Assembly (NCBI GenBank): GCA_027886185.1
Contig: WOAB01000568.1
Span: forward strand, 5,650,501 to 5,714,500
From: Rheum nobile
Taxonomy: Eukaryota; Streptophyta; Magnoliopsida; Caryophyllales; Polygonaceae
Length of the DNA: 64,000 nucleotides
Reading direction: 5' to 3'
Within the stretch, counting starts at the first letter, position 1; each line of letters opens with the position of its first letter. Below, in pieces: positions 52,103 to 63,540 of the stretch. A program made the translations under genes and the position numbers. The notes beneath the pieces were generated by a model that saw nothing but the letters and a program-made list of their open reading frames with translations, made no database searches and was not told where the DNA came from.

Positions 52103-53920
52103 ATGGCGTCATCGAGATCCAAAAAAGGCAAGTCGCGATTGAGGGTTCCGCCGGAGATGAGAAAGTCTTCACCCATTTGGAATTCCTATGCCCAGAAGAC
52201 TCCTTGCATGGGACCTTGACCCAACCTGAGTTAGATAGGATTCTTGAAATCGGCCAGTTTCCCGAGGGTACCGTAGCGCATCTTCCCCTTCCCCATGAAC
52301 GAGCCGACTGGTATCGGGAAGGATGGGTCTACTTTTTTTAGTATCCGTTTAAGGTTGGCCATTCTTTCCCCTTTTCTAGTCTTGTTCGAAATTTCCTCGC
52401 CGTCATGAAACTGGCTCCTTGTCAAGTCATGCCCCACGCATGGCGGTTGCTTAGGGTAGTCGATCTTCTGGCTGCTAGTGCCAAGTTTGATTTTGATTTC
52501 GACGCGCTATGGTATACTTATTACCTGAGTAGTCGTGGCTCATCTAGGTTCCAGTTACGCCTTCGGTGGAATAGACAACCCATAGCTTTAAACCTAGATG
52601 TTAACGATCGTTGGTGGAGAACTCGATTTTTCTATGTGGAGCGTAGGTCGCTTGAAAGGGGTGTCGATTGTTCCTTCTTAATCTTAGACTGGAGGAAGAC
52701 ATGTATTGTGTTTGTTCTTTCGGATTTCTCATCGGATATTGTCTAAACTCTTGCTTACATGTTCTTTGTTGCAGCACCTAACCCGGAAGAACCCGAGGGC
52801 TTCGAGACTGAGACTGTCGCCTTGCTTGCTCTTCTTGAAGTGGATAGATCCTTTAGAAACGTGAATTTCTTGGTGCCTGACTCTGCCGAAATGTCGACTC
52901 CATCCTCATCCATCACCAAAGGCACTTGTTCGTTCCTACAAGTATGCATCTGGTTGGTCTTCGAAATCACCGTTTGCTTATTCTGTTGTGCTTTGTGAAT
53001 AACATCTCGAGGGGGTAGATCTAGTGCCCGTTTGTCTGGGAAGAGTCTTCTCAACCACAAGCCTTAGTGGCCAAAGCCTCTGTGTCGGCTAGAGCGTTTG
53101 CATCAGGAAAGGCCACTGTATTGGACTCGCCCTCCTCAAAGACCTCTGGATCAAAGAGGAAAGCAACTGCTGACGCGGAGCCATTGATAGGCGAGTTGAA
53201 GAACAAGTCTCTGGGCGACTTGTTTCAAACCCTGGACCCCGAAGCTAAAAAGAAGATTGGTGATTTGCACCATGTCGACTGTATTGATGAGGTTGGAGTT
53301 GTTGCCTGAAAGGTATGTGTGGAACTATTCATGCGTATACAAGCTCTTTTTTTTACAACCGATTACATGGTTTTTTTTTTGTATAGGCTCTTCAGTACTC
53401 TATCGTGGCCTTCTCAATCGTGCAAGCTTTAAGCGACAGGGCCGACAAGTGGGTCGCTCAAGCTGAGGATCACCTCAAAGTTGCTAATGGTCTCGTAAAG
53501 ACTGCTGAGAGTAAACTGGCTTCGGCCAAAAAGAGGTTGATGGTGGTCCATGCTCATTTTGAGGAGTTGGAGGGTAGCGTTGAGGAGCCGTGTGTGAAGG
53601 TTGCTCAAATCGCCATCGACGTGGGGACATACTTTTGTATCAAGTCGCGTATCGAGATGATGGAGGAGTATGCAGTAGGAACCCATTCAGCTTGGAAGAT
53701 TGAAGACGAAAAGGCCAGTCTGGACTACCTCTATCCTGGTGGCAATCTTGGTAATGAATTGTTCAAGCTCATTGGCTTGGGTGAGGACGATCAGAAGGAG
53801 AAGGCCAATCCTGAAGCGACTGAAGAAGTGGATGAGGATGCATCGAAGATACCCCTTGAAGCGACTAAGAATCAGAAAGTTGCCCCTATAATTGCCAACG
53901 AGAGGTCAGGCGAGTCTTAG
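52103..53920 (+). pseudogene. Antisense ORF of copy A (Transposase_28-like plus coiled coil)
   Basis: Runs opposite to the element's own genes. ATG 52103 (MASSRSKKGK) is followed by a one-base loss relative to A2, then LTQPELDRILEIGQFPEGT and a stop inside the WVYFF-YPFKVGHSFPFS segment. It continues with APCQVMPHAWRLLRVVDLL and DFDALWYTYYLSSRGSS, resembling the putative gypsy-type Transposase_28 family. Presumed introns start at about 52709, 52942 and 53312. The last exon (SIVQALSDRADKW onward, to the TAG at 53918) is coiled-coil and acidic. TGA replaces the tryptophan codon before intron 3. The role of such additional ORFs in Tat elements is unknown. Confidence 0.65.
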
Positions 53921-54559
53921 GTTTGTTCATTATGTGAAGACAATGTCTCGTGTATGTGGTGTTGTGGACATTCTGACTTAGATGTTTTAATGATGTATTG
54001 TGCCCCATCACGGAGATGGGATGGATAATGTTTTGGCGACCCGTCCACCATCGCGAGTTGCATATTTTGTGAATGTTTTGTATTTCGCGTACCTTGTGCT
54101 TGTTTGTTTGATTTTGGAGGTGGACTTGTCGGTTGCACCTTGGCCAACACACGTGATGATTGCTCAAAGCGACCTATAGTTTTGAGTGTTAATGTAGCAT
54201 GCTTTGTGTTTCCAGGAAAGAGTAGTTGTAATGTTAAGCAAAGACGAGTACCTTATATGGGACAAGTCTTGTAAATAGGATGTCTAGTGTTGTTCCTCTA
54301 TTCCCCGTGTACTGATCAATCCTGTATTTGTAAGCGCTTTTATGTATAGAAACGTTTATCTGCTTGAATGTTATTTATGTCTTCGAGGCCTCTTGTTTTC
54401 TATTTGAATCAACTGTAAACACATAAGAAAAGGTCAAAGGGCGACCGTTGGGTGTGAGCCCAACGACCCTCCGATGCTTAAGTCAGTAAAAAGAGGAGGA
54501 TAAATGTAATCAAATGGACATAAAGGAAACATGAAAATGTAAGGGTAAAAAATGATACA
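53921..54559. other. Copy A spacer between antisense ORF and integrase end
   Basis: Non-coding; matches the equivalent part of copy B (GGGATG, CGACCCGTCCACCATCGC and TCTTCGAGGCCTC words at 54000-54060 and 54380). Probably the 3' untranslated region of the antisense transcript meeting that of pol. Confidence 0.5.
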
Positions 54560-56280
54560 ACTTTAAATGGACTTTGCGGAATTGGTTGTCCGTACTTTTG
54601 TTTCTAGTCGATATGCTCCTTGTCCAACAATCTCTTTAACGAGATATGGTCCTTCCCATTGAGGTGCTAATTTCCCATCGGCTGGATCTCGGGTATTTTA
54701 GAATGTTTTCCTTAAGACCCAATCTCCTACCTTGATGACCTTGACACGGACATTCTTGTTATATCTTCTAGCGACCCGTTGTTGGTACTTGCCCATCCAG
54801 ATTCTAGCTCTTTCTCTGATCTCGTCTGCGGTGTCGAGATTGTGAGACAACTCGATGTCGTTTTGCTCCGGGGTTTGTAACCCATATATGGCTGTCGGGA
54901 CGAGGAGTTCGGCATGGATGACTGCTTCACTCCCATAGACCAGTGAGAAGGGGGACTATCCAGTCACGTTCTTCGGGGTGGTTCTGTCGGACCATAATAT
55001 TAAAGGTAGTTTGTCTGCCCATTTTCCTTTTGCCCCTGTGAGGCGTTTTTTGAGATTGTTTATGATGATCTTTGCTAGATTCAGCTTGGACGTTGGGTCG
55101 TGGATATCGCGGCGTAGATGTGACTTGTGCGATGTTCAAGTGTTTGCAAAAGGATCGCGTCTTGCTACCGATGAATTAGGAACCATTGCTGCATACGATC
55201 CATGTTATGCTTTATAAATGAAATGTTGTGCTTTTCTTTTACCTCTCGGTATGCTTCAGCTTCGATCCATTTAGAAAAATAGTTGGTCATAGCAAGGAAG
55301 AAGACGCGTTATCCTGACGCTGGTGGTAGTTTTCACACGATATCCATTCCCTACCGCAAGAAAGGCCAAGGTGCTAATGTCGGATGCAGCATTTCTGATG
55401 ACTGGTGTGTGACAGGTGCATGCCATTGGCAGGTGTCACATTTTTTGATATAGTCGGTCGCGTCCCTGTTCACCGTCATCTAGTAGTAACCCGTCCTGAG
55501 GGCTTTGCCGGATAGGCTACGTCCCCAGTGTGGTTTCCACATTCTCCGTCGTGCATGGATTGCAAGATACGTCTAACTTCGGATGTTTTGAGGCAGCATA
55601 GGTATAGACCTATGATATATCGTTTGAATAAAACATTGTCTTTTATGTCAAAGCTTGTGGCTCGTACCTTGAGTCTTTTGGCTTCTCCTTTGTCTGTTGG
55701 GAGTATGCCATCATTCATCCATTTGATGTAGGGCACAATCCAGTCATATTGGTCGCTTATGAGGTTGTCCTTTGTGTTATCGCCTACATCTGCTGAGACG
55801 ACTTCTTCTAAGGGCAACTCATCTGGTGCCCGAGTGTTGTCACAACTGGTTGCCTTGGAAGTCTTGGGGACTTTTGGGGTCATGATGTGTGCTAATGGGA
55901 TGTTGTGGAAGTCGTCGGGGTGTAAGGCGGAGCCGAGGTTTACTAGTGCGTCAGCCTGAGTGTTGAGGTCACGTGGGACTTGTCGGATAGTAAAATTTTA
56001 GAATTTACCCACAATTTTTTTGACGACGTTTAGGTAGGCCATCATCCTGCCGTCTTTGGTGGCGTACGATCCATGCAATTGGTTGACGATCAGGAGAGAA
56101 TCGCATGTCATTTTGATGTTCTGGATTGCGAGGTCTTGTACGAGTGTTAGCCCGAATATGAGTGCTTCATACTCTGCTTCGTTGTTGGTCGCGTTCCACT
56201 CACATCTTATAACTTGGGCTATGTGGTCCCCTTGTGGTGATTTCAGTATGACGCCTAGCCCGACTCCTCACTTGTCAGGA
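54560..56280 (-). pseudogene. Copy A RNase H (second type) and integrase relic
   Basis: Reading down from 56280: VGLGVILKSPQGDHIAQ and NNEAEYEALIFGL of the additional, archaeal-type RNase H typical of Tat elements, then CDSLLIVNQLHGSY. A linker follows at 55883-55476 with the integrase finger start ILQSMHDGECGNH. The catalytic core is damaged (YFSKWIEAEAYREV near 55280, STPRYPRPNVQAES near 55120). The C-terminal domain lies at 54936-54560. Many stops and short deletions. DNA integration and RNA-removal functions, both dead here. Confidence 0.75.
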
Positions 56281-56290
56281 TTGCACTAAC

Positions 56291-57706
56291 CGTCGAACTA
56301 ACCAGAGTTAAACTAAACTCAGAGTTAATCTCAGAGCTAAACTAAATAATGGAATATTGAAAGAAGTTAATCGAGCCTCATATTTATGCTAATCTCAGAG
56401 TTAAACTAAACTAGCCATTTTTCGAAATTCGTGGGAGTCATCGAACTGACCATCGGTCTCTTGATATTCTCTCCAACGTCTTGTAACATTCTCCTTCTCA
56501 CAGTTGTTCTAGAAGTCTAACCTGCATGCTGCTTTACTTGGGCTGGCCTGATGGGATAAATAAATCATGGCCCAACAATTTCCCCAAGATCAAAGCGGGC
56601 CGGAGCAGGGCGATAGTGGTTTTGATGGGACGGTTTGATCTTCAGAAATGCAGAATCTTCGGTTCCAATTTTTCGGCAGACGTCCAAATGACGTGACACC
56701 ATGCGATTGGGTTGTGATATTGACCAGAGATGTGGCGGTTTACTTCTTTCAATATGCCATTATTTACCTCTCTTTTCACCATCTTTCCCCTGCAGAACGT
56801 TGTATCTTTCCAAGGCAATTTTTTGAATTCTCTTACCATTTCCTTCTTTCTCTGTTCCTCTCATGGCGTCATCGAGATCCAAGAAAGGCAAAGTCACGAT
56901 TGAGCGTTCCGCCGGAGATGAGAACGTCTTCATCCCTTTGGGACTCATATGCCCAGAAGACTCCTTACGTGGGACCTTGACCCAACCTGAGTTAGATAGG
57001 ATTCTTGAAATCGTCTAGTTTACCGAGGGTACTGTAGCGCGTCTTTCTCTTCCCCATGAACGGGCCGACTGGTATCGAGAAGGCTGGGTCTGCTTTTTTA
57101 AGTATCCCTTTAAGGTTGGTCATTCTTTCCCCTTTTCTAGTCTTGTTTGAAATTTCCTCGCCGTCATGAAACTGGCTCCTTGTCAAGTCATGCCCCACAT
57201 ATGACAGTTGCTTAGGGTAGTCGATCTTTTGAATGCTAGTACCAAGTTTGATTTTGATTTCGACGCACTATGGTATACTTATTACCTGAGTAGTTGTGGC
57301 TCATCTAGGTTCCAGTTACGCCTTCGGTGGAATAGACAACCCATAGCTTTAAACCTAGATGTTAACGATCGTTGGTGGAGAACTCGATTTTTCTATGTGG
57401 AGCGTAGGTCGCTTGGAAGGGGTGTCGATTGTTCCATCTTACTCTCAGACTGGAGGAACACATGTATTGTGTTTGTTCTTTTGGATTTCTCATCATTGTC
57501 TAAACTCTTGCTTACATGTTTTTTGTTGCATCACCTAACCCAGAAGAACCCGAGGGCTTCGAGACTGAGACTGTCGCCTTGCTTGCTCTTCCTGATGTGG
57601 ATAGATCCTTCAATAACTTTCTCCTTCTGACAATTCTTCTAGAAGTCTAACCCGCATGCTGATTTAATTGGCTGGCATAATGGGCTAAATAAATCACTGC
57701 CCAACA
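56291..57706 (-). mobile_element. Rearranged Tat-lineage fragment A2
   Basis: Partial LTR at about 56350-56577 (ends GGCCCAACA), then the polypurine region and the first exon of the antisense ORF from ATG 56863. That exon (MASSRSKKGKVTIERSAGD) keeps the base missing in copy A but has its own stop at LEIV*FTEGT. Sequence continues to about 57610 in exon 2, then jumps to another LTR end (about 57615-57706, ends GCCCAACA). This looks like recombination between copies. Confidence 0.65.
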
Positions 57707-57855
57707 CATCTCATTTAAATCAATAATGCAAACTCCAACGATTCAATATATACATAATTTAATGAACCGAATGAATTAATGGAGTAAATAAGGTAATACG
57801 TAGGCACGATAACGAGAAAAAAGAAAATAAAAAATGCAAATGAATGAATTAGGTA
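57707..57855. other. Presumed 3' flank of the BIG GRAIN-like gene fragment
   Basis: AT-rich, no element signature. It lies downstream of the minus-strand stop codon at 57856-57858, so it is probably the native 3' untranslated region. Confidence 0.4.
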
Positions 57856-58059
57856 CTAGGGAAAAAAGCCATTAGCAATGGCCTTGTTCATGTCCAAGCT
57901 GGTAGATCCGTACACGGGCAACTCCTGGTGGTAGCAGGAGATGGGGCCGATGTTGTGGAGCTCAAACAGATCGGAGCTGGCATAGCTTTCGGTATCCTCC
58001 TCGAGTCCCTCCTCATCACGTAAGCACCAGGGATTGGATCTTCCTGTTTTGGGACGAAA
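57856..58059 (-). pseudogene. C-terminal exon of a BIG GRAIN 1-like plant gene
   Basis: The minus strand reads from the LTR edge at 58059 to a TAG at 57856: RPKTGRSNPWC, an acidic stretch, YASSDLFELHNIGP, then ELPVYGSTSLDMNKAIANGF. The SSDLFEL...ELPVY.T...NKAIANG pattern matches, from memory, the C-terminus of BIG GRAIN 1-like proteins, plant-specific regulators linked to auxin transport. The codons are undamaged. The 5' part of the gene is not in the window; the Tat element B starts exactly where the coding sequence stops. Either the element inserted into the gene or a gene piece was left beside it. The family call is uncertain, but a plant gene origin is likely. Confidence 0.5.
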
Positions 58060-58558
58060 AGATCGAACCGATCTAAATCGCCTTAAGAAGAGCAACTAGA
58101 CAATAATCAGATTAATAGTATCTAGAAAATCCGAATCAACTTAACAATGGAATGAACTAGATTAATGGAATGCAGAAAGTGGGCTTATCCTCAAGAAAGA
58201 GAGAGTAATCGGATGCACTGATCTAGTTGATGGTCGCTTGAATATCAAAACGATGAATTGAATCAGAGAGCAATTGGTGAAGATTAGTAGAAAGTAAGAA
58301 ATTGGAACTCGAACTCAATAATGATGATTGTGTCTTCCGAGAGCAGAGTTATTCTCTTTCTTATACATAATTATGGGGCTAAACTAATCCTGCCGTTGTC
58401 GTCCAAGATCCTAGAGATCCGTCGGGTCGTCGCCTCACTTTTACAATATTTTCTCAACCGTTCCAACGTTCTCCATCTTGTTGCTTCCCTCAGATCATGA
58501 CTCGATTTGCTCGTATTTGGGCCGGCCTTATTACTGATGATAAATTATGAGCCCAACA
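58060..58558 (-). repeat. Tat-lineage 3' LTR of copy B, about 499 bp
   Basis: Plus strand GATCGAACCGATC...GAGCCCAACA, followed by ATTGCCCCAAGATC (polypurine tract on the minus strand). It aligns with 51322-51817. The 5' partner lies beyond the window. Confidence 0.7.
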
Positions 58559-58833
58559 ATTGCCCCAAGATCAATGTGGGCCGGAGAAAAATAAATGGTT
58601 TCTGAGGGGACGGTTTGATCTTTAGCTGGTGAAATCTTCTCCTGATTTTTCTGCAGACCGCATGCTGACGTGGCATCTTGTGAGTGGCCCAACGATTTGA
58701 CCACAGATGAGGCGGTTTACTGCTTTAAATAACCTTCAATCGACTTTCTTGTGACCACAGAGTCTCATGTCCTTGTCATTGTAATTTCCTTTTCTTTTTG
58801 AATTTTCACCGTTCTTCTTCTTTTACTGCTTTC

Positions 58834-60549
58834 GTGGCGTCTTCAAGGTCCAAGAGTAGTAAGATCGCACCTGGAGGTCTCTCTGAAGACGAAAATGCCT
58901 TCACGCCTTTAGGGCTCTTTAGTTGCTCTGATTCCGTCGGTGGAACCCTAACTCAAACAGAGTTGGATAAGATTCTCGAAGTCGGTCAGTTCCCTATAGG
59001 TACTGTTGCGCATCTCCCCCTCTCCCATGAGCGAGCTGATTGGTGTCATGAAGATTGGGTTTGTTTCTTCGAATAGCCTTTTAAGGTTGGCCATTCCTTT
59101 CCGTTCTCTAATCTAGTTAGGAACTTTCTTTCTGTCATGAGGCTTGCCCCTTGTCAGGTCATGCCACATACTTGGCGTCTGCTTAGGGTAATCGACCTTA
59201 TTTCCGCCGGTGTTAAATTTGATTTTGATTTCGACGCTCTGTGGTATTCCTACTATTTGAGTAGTCGGGGTTCTTCTAGGTTTCAATTACGCCTTCGTCG
59301 TGACAGAAAGCCTTTAGCTTTAAACCTAGATGTTAACGACCGTGGGTGGAGAGCTCATTTATTCTTTGTAGAGCGTAAGTCACTCAAAAGGGGGGTTGAT
59401 TGTTCCTTTTTGCTTTCAGACTAGAGGAAAACAGGTATTGTGTTCTCTCTTCGATTTTTCTCGTCGGAAATCTTCTAAACCCTTGCTTACGTGTTTTTTA
59501 TCGCAGTGCCTGAACGAGGAGAACCCGCAGATTTTGAGGTGTTGACTAGTGCTTTGCTCAAACTTCCAGAGTCGGAGAGATATTTCAAGAACATCAATTT
59601 CCTGATACCCGACCCTGCCGAGATGTCAGCGCCCTCCGCATCCATCTCCAAAGGTACCTATTCATTCCTGCAGGTATGCGCGTGGTTGGTCTTCAGGGTT
59701 TTCACATGTATATGGAGCATCTTGCGGTGGAAGGTCCAATGCTCGTTTGCCGGGAAAGAGTCTTTTGGAGCAAAAGCTGTCGGCTGCTAAGGCGACTTCC
59801 TCAAAGGCTATTGTCAAGGCTCGACCATCTGTTGGAGTGATCGCCTTAGATTCTCCATCGTCCAAGACGTTAGGGGCAAAGAGAAAGGCGTCGATCGCTT
59901 TAGATTCCTCGCCGGGGAAGTTGAAGGAGAGAGCAACAAGCGATTTGCTTCGGTTCGTCAATCCGGAAGCCAAGAAAGAGATCGATGACCTTTCCCCCAT
60001 TGACTGTATGGATGAAGCTACAGTTGGCGTTTGGAAAGTAAGTAATAGAAGATTAACGTTCAATATTTTTTTTTGAAAACTGATTACATGTCGTGTGAAA
60101 TGTAGGCTTTTCAGTATTCAATGGTCGCCTTTTCTACCATTCAAGAGCTAAGTGATAGGTCCAACATGCGGATTGCACAAGCGGAGGGTCAGGCGAAGGC
60201 TACCAAGGATCGTGTAAGAGCCGTCGAGAGAGAGCTATTGTCGACCAATGAGGAACTCCGATCTCAAATCGAGGAAGATGAAAAGCGTCGCGAGAAAGAT
60301 GCTTGGACTGCTGGCGATGTAGGGACCTATTATTGTTTGAAGTCTCATATTGAAATGATGGAGGAGTTTGCCACCGACACTCATGTAGATTGGGAGGTTG
60401 AAAGGGAGAGAGCCAATCTCGATCTCTTGTACCCTGATGGCAATCCTGGTGACGAGCTCTTCAAATTGGCCGGCCTAGGAGAAGGAAAGGATGACCAAAA
60501 GGAAGAGGCTGATTCTGAAGCGGTTGATGAGGTTGAAGATGTGACGTAG
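58834..60549 (+). pseudogene. Antisense ORF of copy B (Transposase_28-like plus coiled coil)
   Basis: Four exons with the same borders as copy A: presumed introns 59435-59506, about 59674-59730 and 60038-60105 (GTAAGT...TGTAG). The start codon is GTG where A and A2 have ATG (GTGGCGTCTTCAAGG). Exon 1 has LTQTELDKILEVGQFPIGT, a TAG after WVCFFE, then APCQVMPHTWRLLRVIDLI and DFDALWYSYYLSSRGSS. Exons 3-4 carry LPGKSLLEQKLSAAK, a basic AKRKAS zone and, in the last, STIQELSDRSNMRIAQAEGQ, a coiled coil, HIEMMEEFATDTHVDW and an acidic tail to the TAG at 60547. The acceptor of intron 2 reads CG instead of AG. Degenerate in detail but strikingly conserved in layout with copy A. Confidence 0.65.
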
Positions 60550-61190
60550 GTTCTCCCTGAAGTGACCAATGATAATGAAGCCGATCCTGTGCAGACCAAT
60601 GAGAAATCAGATGAGTGTTAGTATGTACGAAGACTGTGTGCATTTGTCTGAAAACATTCTGACTTTTTAGGTACTTTTATCGTAATGTTTCGTGCCCCAT
60701 CATGGAGGTGGGATGATTAATGTTTTAGCGACCCGTCCACCATCGCAGGTCGTGTGTTTTGTAAATGTTTTAGTATTTGCTACGTACCTTGTGTTTGTCT
60801 TGTGTGTTTCTTGCAGGTGGACTTGTCAATCGCACCTTGGCCGTGACGCGAAATGTTTGGTCATACTGACCTGTAATTATAAACGTTCATGTGGCATGCT
60901 CTGTTTGTCCAGGGAAGAGTTGTTTGTAATATAGGGTAAAGACGAGTACCTTGGATTGGACAAGTCTTGTAGATAGAGCGTTTGTAGTGTTTTGTCTCTC
61001 CATTCCATGTGTATCGATCAACTTGTACGTTGTAAGCGCTGTTTTATAATGAGTAAGGATATCCTTTCGAGCTTGAATGGTGTGTTTTGTCTTCGAGGCC
61101 TCTCGTTCATGTTCAAATCGTGTTAAGAGTACAAAAAAAGAAAAGGTCTTGGGGCGACCGTTGGGGGTTGACCCAACGGCCCTCCGAGGC
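60550..61190. other. Copy B spacer between antisense ORF and integrase end
   Basis: Matches copy A about 53921-54480 in order (GTGCCCCATCA, CGACCCGTCCACCATCGC, TCTTCGAGGCCTC, GGCGACCGTTGGG). Non-coding on both strands as far as can be seen; the two convergent transcripts probably terminate here. Confidence 0.5.
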
Positions 61191-61810
61191 TTAAGTCAGT
61201 AACGTAAGTGGGTCGCATTCCAACTTCTGGGAATTGGCTGTCCGTCTTTGGTTTCTAGTCAGTATGCTCCTTGTCCGATGACTTCTTTGATGAGGTAAGG
61301 TCCTTCCCATTGAGGTGCCAGCTTCCCGTCGGTGGAATCTCTGGTGTTCTGGAATGTTTTCCTTAGGACCCAATCTCCTAACTTGAAGACTTTAGCTCGT
61401 ACATTTTTGTGATAGCTTCGGGCGACTTGTTGCTGGTATTGGACCATTCGAATTCTGGCTTTCTCTCTAGTCTCATTTATGGTGTCAAGATTGTGAGCAA
61501 ATTCGACGTCGATTTGTTCTAGGGTTTGAAGCCCATATCTGGCAGTTGGGATGAGTAGCTCAGTGGGGATGATTGCCTCGCTCCCGTAGACTATTGAGAA
61601 GGGGCTCTGTCCGGTTGCATTCTTTGGTGTCTTCGTGTCAGACCATAGTATTAAGGGGAGCTCGTCGGCCCACTTGTCTTTTGCCTATGTGAGACATTTT
61701 TTGAGATTGTTGATGATGATTTTATTGCTGGATACTGCTTGACCATTGGATTGTGGGTATCTTGGCGTGGACGTGACTAGTGTGATGTTCCATTGTTTGC
61801 AGAAGGATGC
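61191..61810 (-). pseudogene. Copy B integrase, C-terminal part
   Basis: Minus strand from about 61810: FCKQWNITLVTSTPRYPQSN, ADELPLILWSDTKTPKNAT, SPFSIVYGSEAIIPTELLI and a C-terminal domain with QQQVARSYHKNVRAKVF, GDWVLRK and PQWEGPYLIKEV. The zinc finger and the first catalytic D are absent: an internal deletion joins this to the RNase H at about 61810. Stops interrupt it. Integrase without its N-terminal half cannot work. Confidence 0.75.
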
Positions 61811-62509
61811 GTCTTGCTACCGATGAATTGGGAGCCATTGTCCAAATATGAGGGCTTCAGATTCTGCTTCATTGTTGGACGCGTCCCACTCGCATCTCAC
61901 ATCTTGGGCTATGTGGTCCCCTTGTGGTGATTTTAGTACGACGCCTAGGCCAACTCCTCTTACGTTCGATGCTTCGTCTGTGTGGAGTTGCCACATGCCC
62001 CAGTCCTCTTCAGTTTTCAACTGTTCTGCCTCTTTCATGGCTTTTTGTTCCAATGTAGGACTGAAATCGGCCACAAATTTGGATAAAGCTTGAGATTTGA
62101 TCGCCGTTCTTGGATCATACTCGATATCGAATCCGCTAAGGTGTATAGCCCATTTAGCCATTCGTTCTGTAAATTATGGTTTTCTCATGACGACTTTCAT
62201 GGGATGGTTAGTCATCACAATAATAGCATGTGATTCGAAGTAGGGTCTTAACTTGTTTGAGGCCATAACTAGTGCCAAGACTAATTTTTCAAGTGACGTG
62301 TACCTTGCCTCGACAGGAAGTAAGGAACGACTTACGTAGTAGACTGGTGATTGTTTGCCGTCTTCTTCTCTGGTCAGGACTACACTGACGGCTGATTCTG
62401 ATACGGCTAGGTACAGTGGTAATGGCTCGTCGTTTTTTGGTTTGGCTAGCAGGAGGGGACTCGCCAAATATGCCTTTAAGTCTTGGAAGGCTTGCTTGTG
62501 TGCTGCTGT
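61811..62509 (-). pseudogene. Copy B dual RNase H
   Basis: The first RNase H (62467-62174) shows PLYLAVSESAVSVVLTREED, YYVSRSLLPVEARYTSLEKL and MTNHPMKVVMRKP, then a stop. The second, archaeal-type RNase H (62161-61817) shows WQLHTDEASNVRGVGLGVVL with a catalytic D and WDASNNEAESEALIFG with the E, and ends at the deletion junction. Two RNase H domains in a row are a known mark of Tat-lineage elements. The first has lost the usual aspartate at the start (LAVSESA). Confidence 0.75.
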
Positions 62510-63540
62510 TTAATCGAACGACTTGTTCTTTATTAGGGCTTCGTAAAAGAATTTGCATTTATCCGAAGACTTTGATATGAATCTGTTCAATGTTGCTATC
62601 CAACCTATCAATTTCTTGACGTCTTTGACACATAGGGGGGACTTCAGGTTGACGATAGCCTTGATCTGGTCTGGACTGGCCTCGATCCCCCTTTGCGTCA
62701 CCATGTATCCCAAGAATTTTCTTGAAGACACTCCGAAAGAGCATTTAGTCGGGTTTAGTTTCATGTTATATCTTTTCAATACCTCGAATTCTTCTTTTAG
62801 GTGTTCGATGTGGTCCCCTGCCGCTTTGGACTTGACGAGCATGTCATCGATGTAAACTTCCATGGTTTCCCCGATCTGGTCTTTGAACATTCTGTTCACC
62901 AGCCTCTGATACGTGGCCCCTGCGTTTTTCAATCCAAAAGGCATGACTTTGTAGCAGTACATACCTTGGCTTGTTATGAAGGTTGTCTTTTCTTGGTCGT
63001 CGGGGTCCATGAGAATTTGGTTGTATCCACTGAACGTGTCCATGAATGTTAACATTTCGTGTCCGACGGTCGCGCCAACCATGGCGTCGATATGTGGTAA
63101 TGGGAAGAAGTCTTTTGGACATGCCTTATTCAGGTGTGTGAAGTCAATGCATACTCTCCATTTCCCATTCTTCTTCTGAACTACGACGATGTTTGCTAGC
63201 CAGTCGGGATACTTGACTTCTCTTATTTTGCCTGTCTCGAGTAAGTTCTTGACCTCGTCGTCCATGATTTTGTTGCGCTCAGGTGCAAACTTTCTCCTTT
63301 TTTTTTGCTTTATCGGAGGATATGTGAGATCTACATTTAATTTGTGAGTAATAACATCTGGGGAGATCCCCACCATGTTTTCGTGTGACCAGGCAAAACA
63401 ATAAGAGTTTGACCGTAAAAAGGAAATTAAATATGATCTGGTCGAATCGTTCAGATCTGATCCGCCCATTACCGTTTGTGTTGGCTTTGAGGGATCCAGC
63501 GCGATCTCGTCGAGTTGTTCCATCTCTGGTTTGATGTATC
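62510..63540 (-). pseudogene. Copy B reverse transcriptase
   Basis: A 337-residue open stretch (63523-62510). Key blocks: VDLTYPPIKQKKRRKFAPER before the fingers, WLANIVVVQKKNGKWRVCID, LPHIDAMVGATVGHEMLTFM, GYNQILMDPDDQEKTTFIT, YCYKVMPFGLKNAGATYQRL, and the active site EVYIDDMLVKS with both aspartates. The connection region holds KFLGYMVTQRGIEASPDQI. This is the best preserved part of the element. It copies element RNA into DNA. As a piece of a polyprotein it has no own start; a stop separates it from RNase H just below 62510. Confidence 0.85.

Larger units (their letters stand above)
51818..56290 (-). mobile_element. Tat-lineage Ty3/gypsy element, copy A, internal region
   Basis: A minus-strand element. 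Next to the 3' LTR come the polypurine tract, the antisense ORF (52103-53920, plus strand), a spacer, then integrase and RNase H relics (56280-54560, minus). RT, protease, gag and the 5' LTR are missing; at about 56290 the element meets the rearranged copy A2. Confidence 0.7.
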
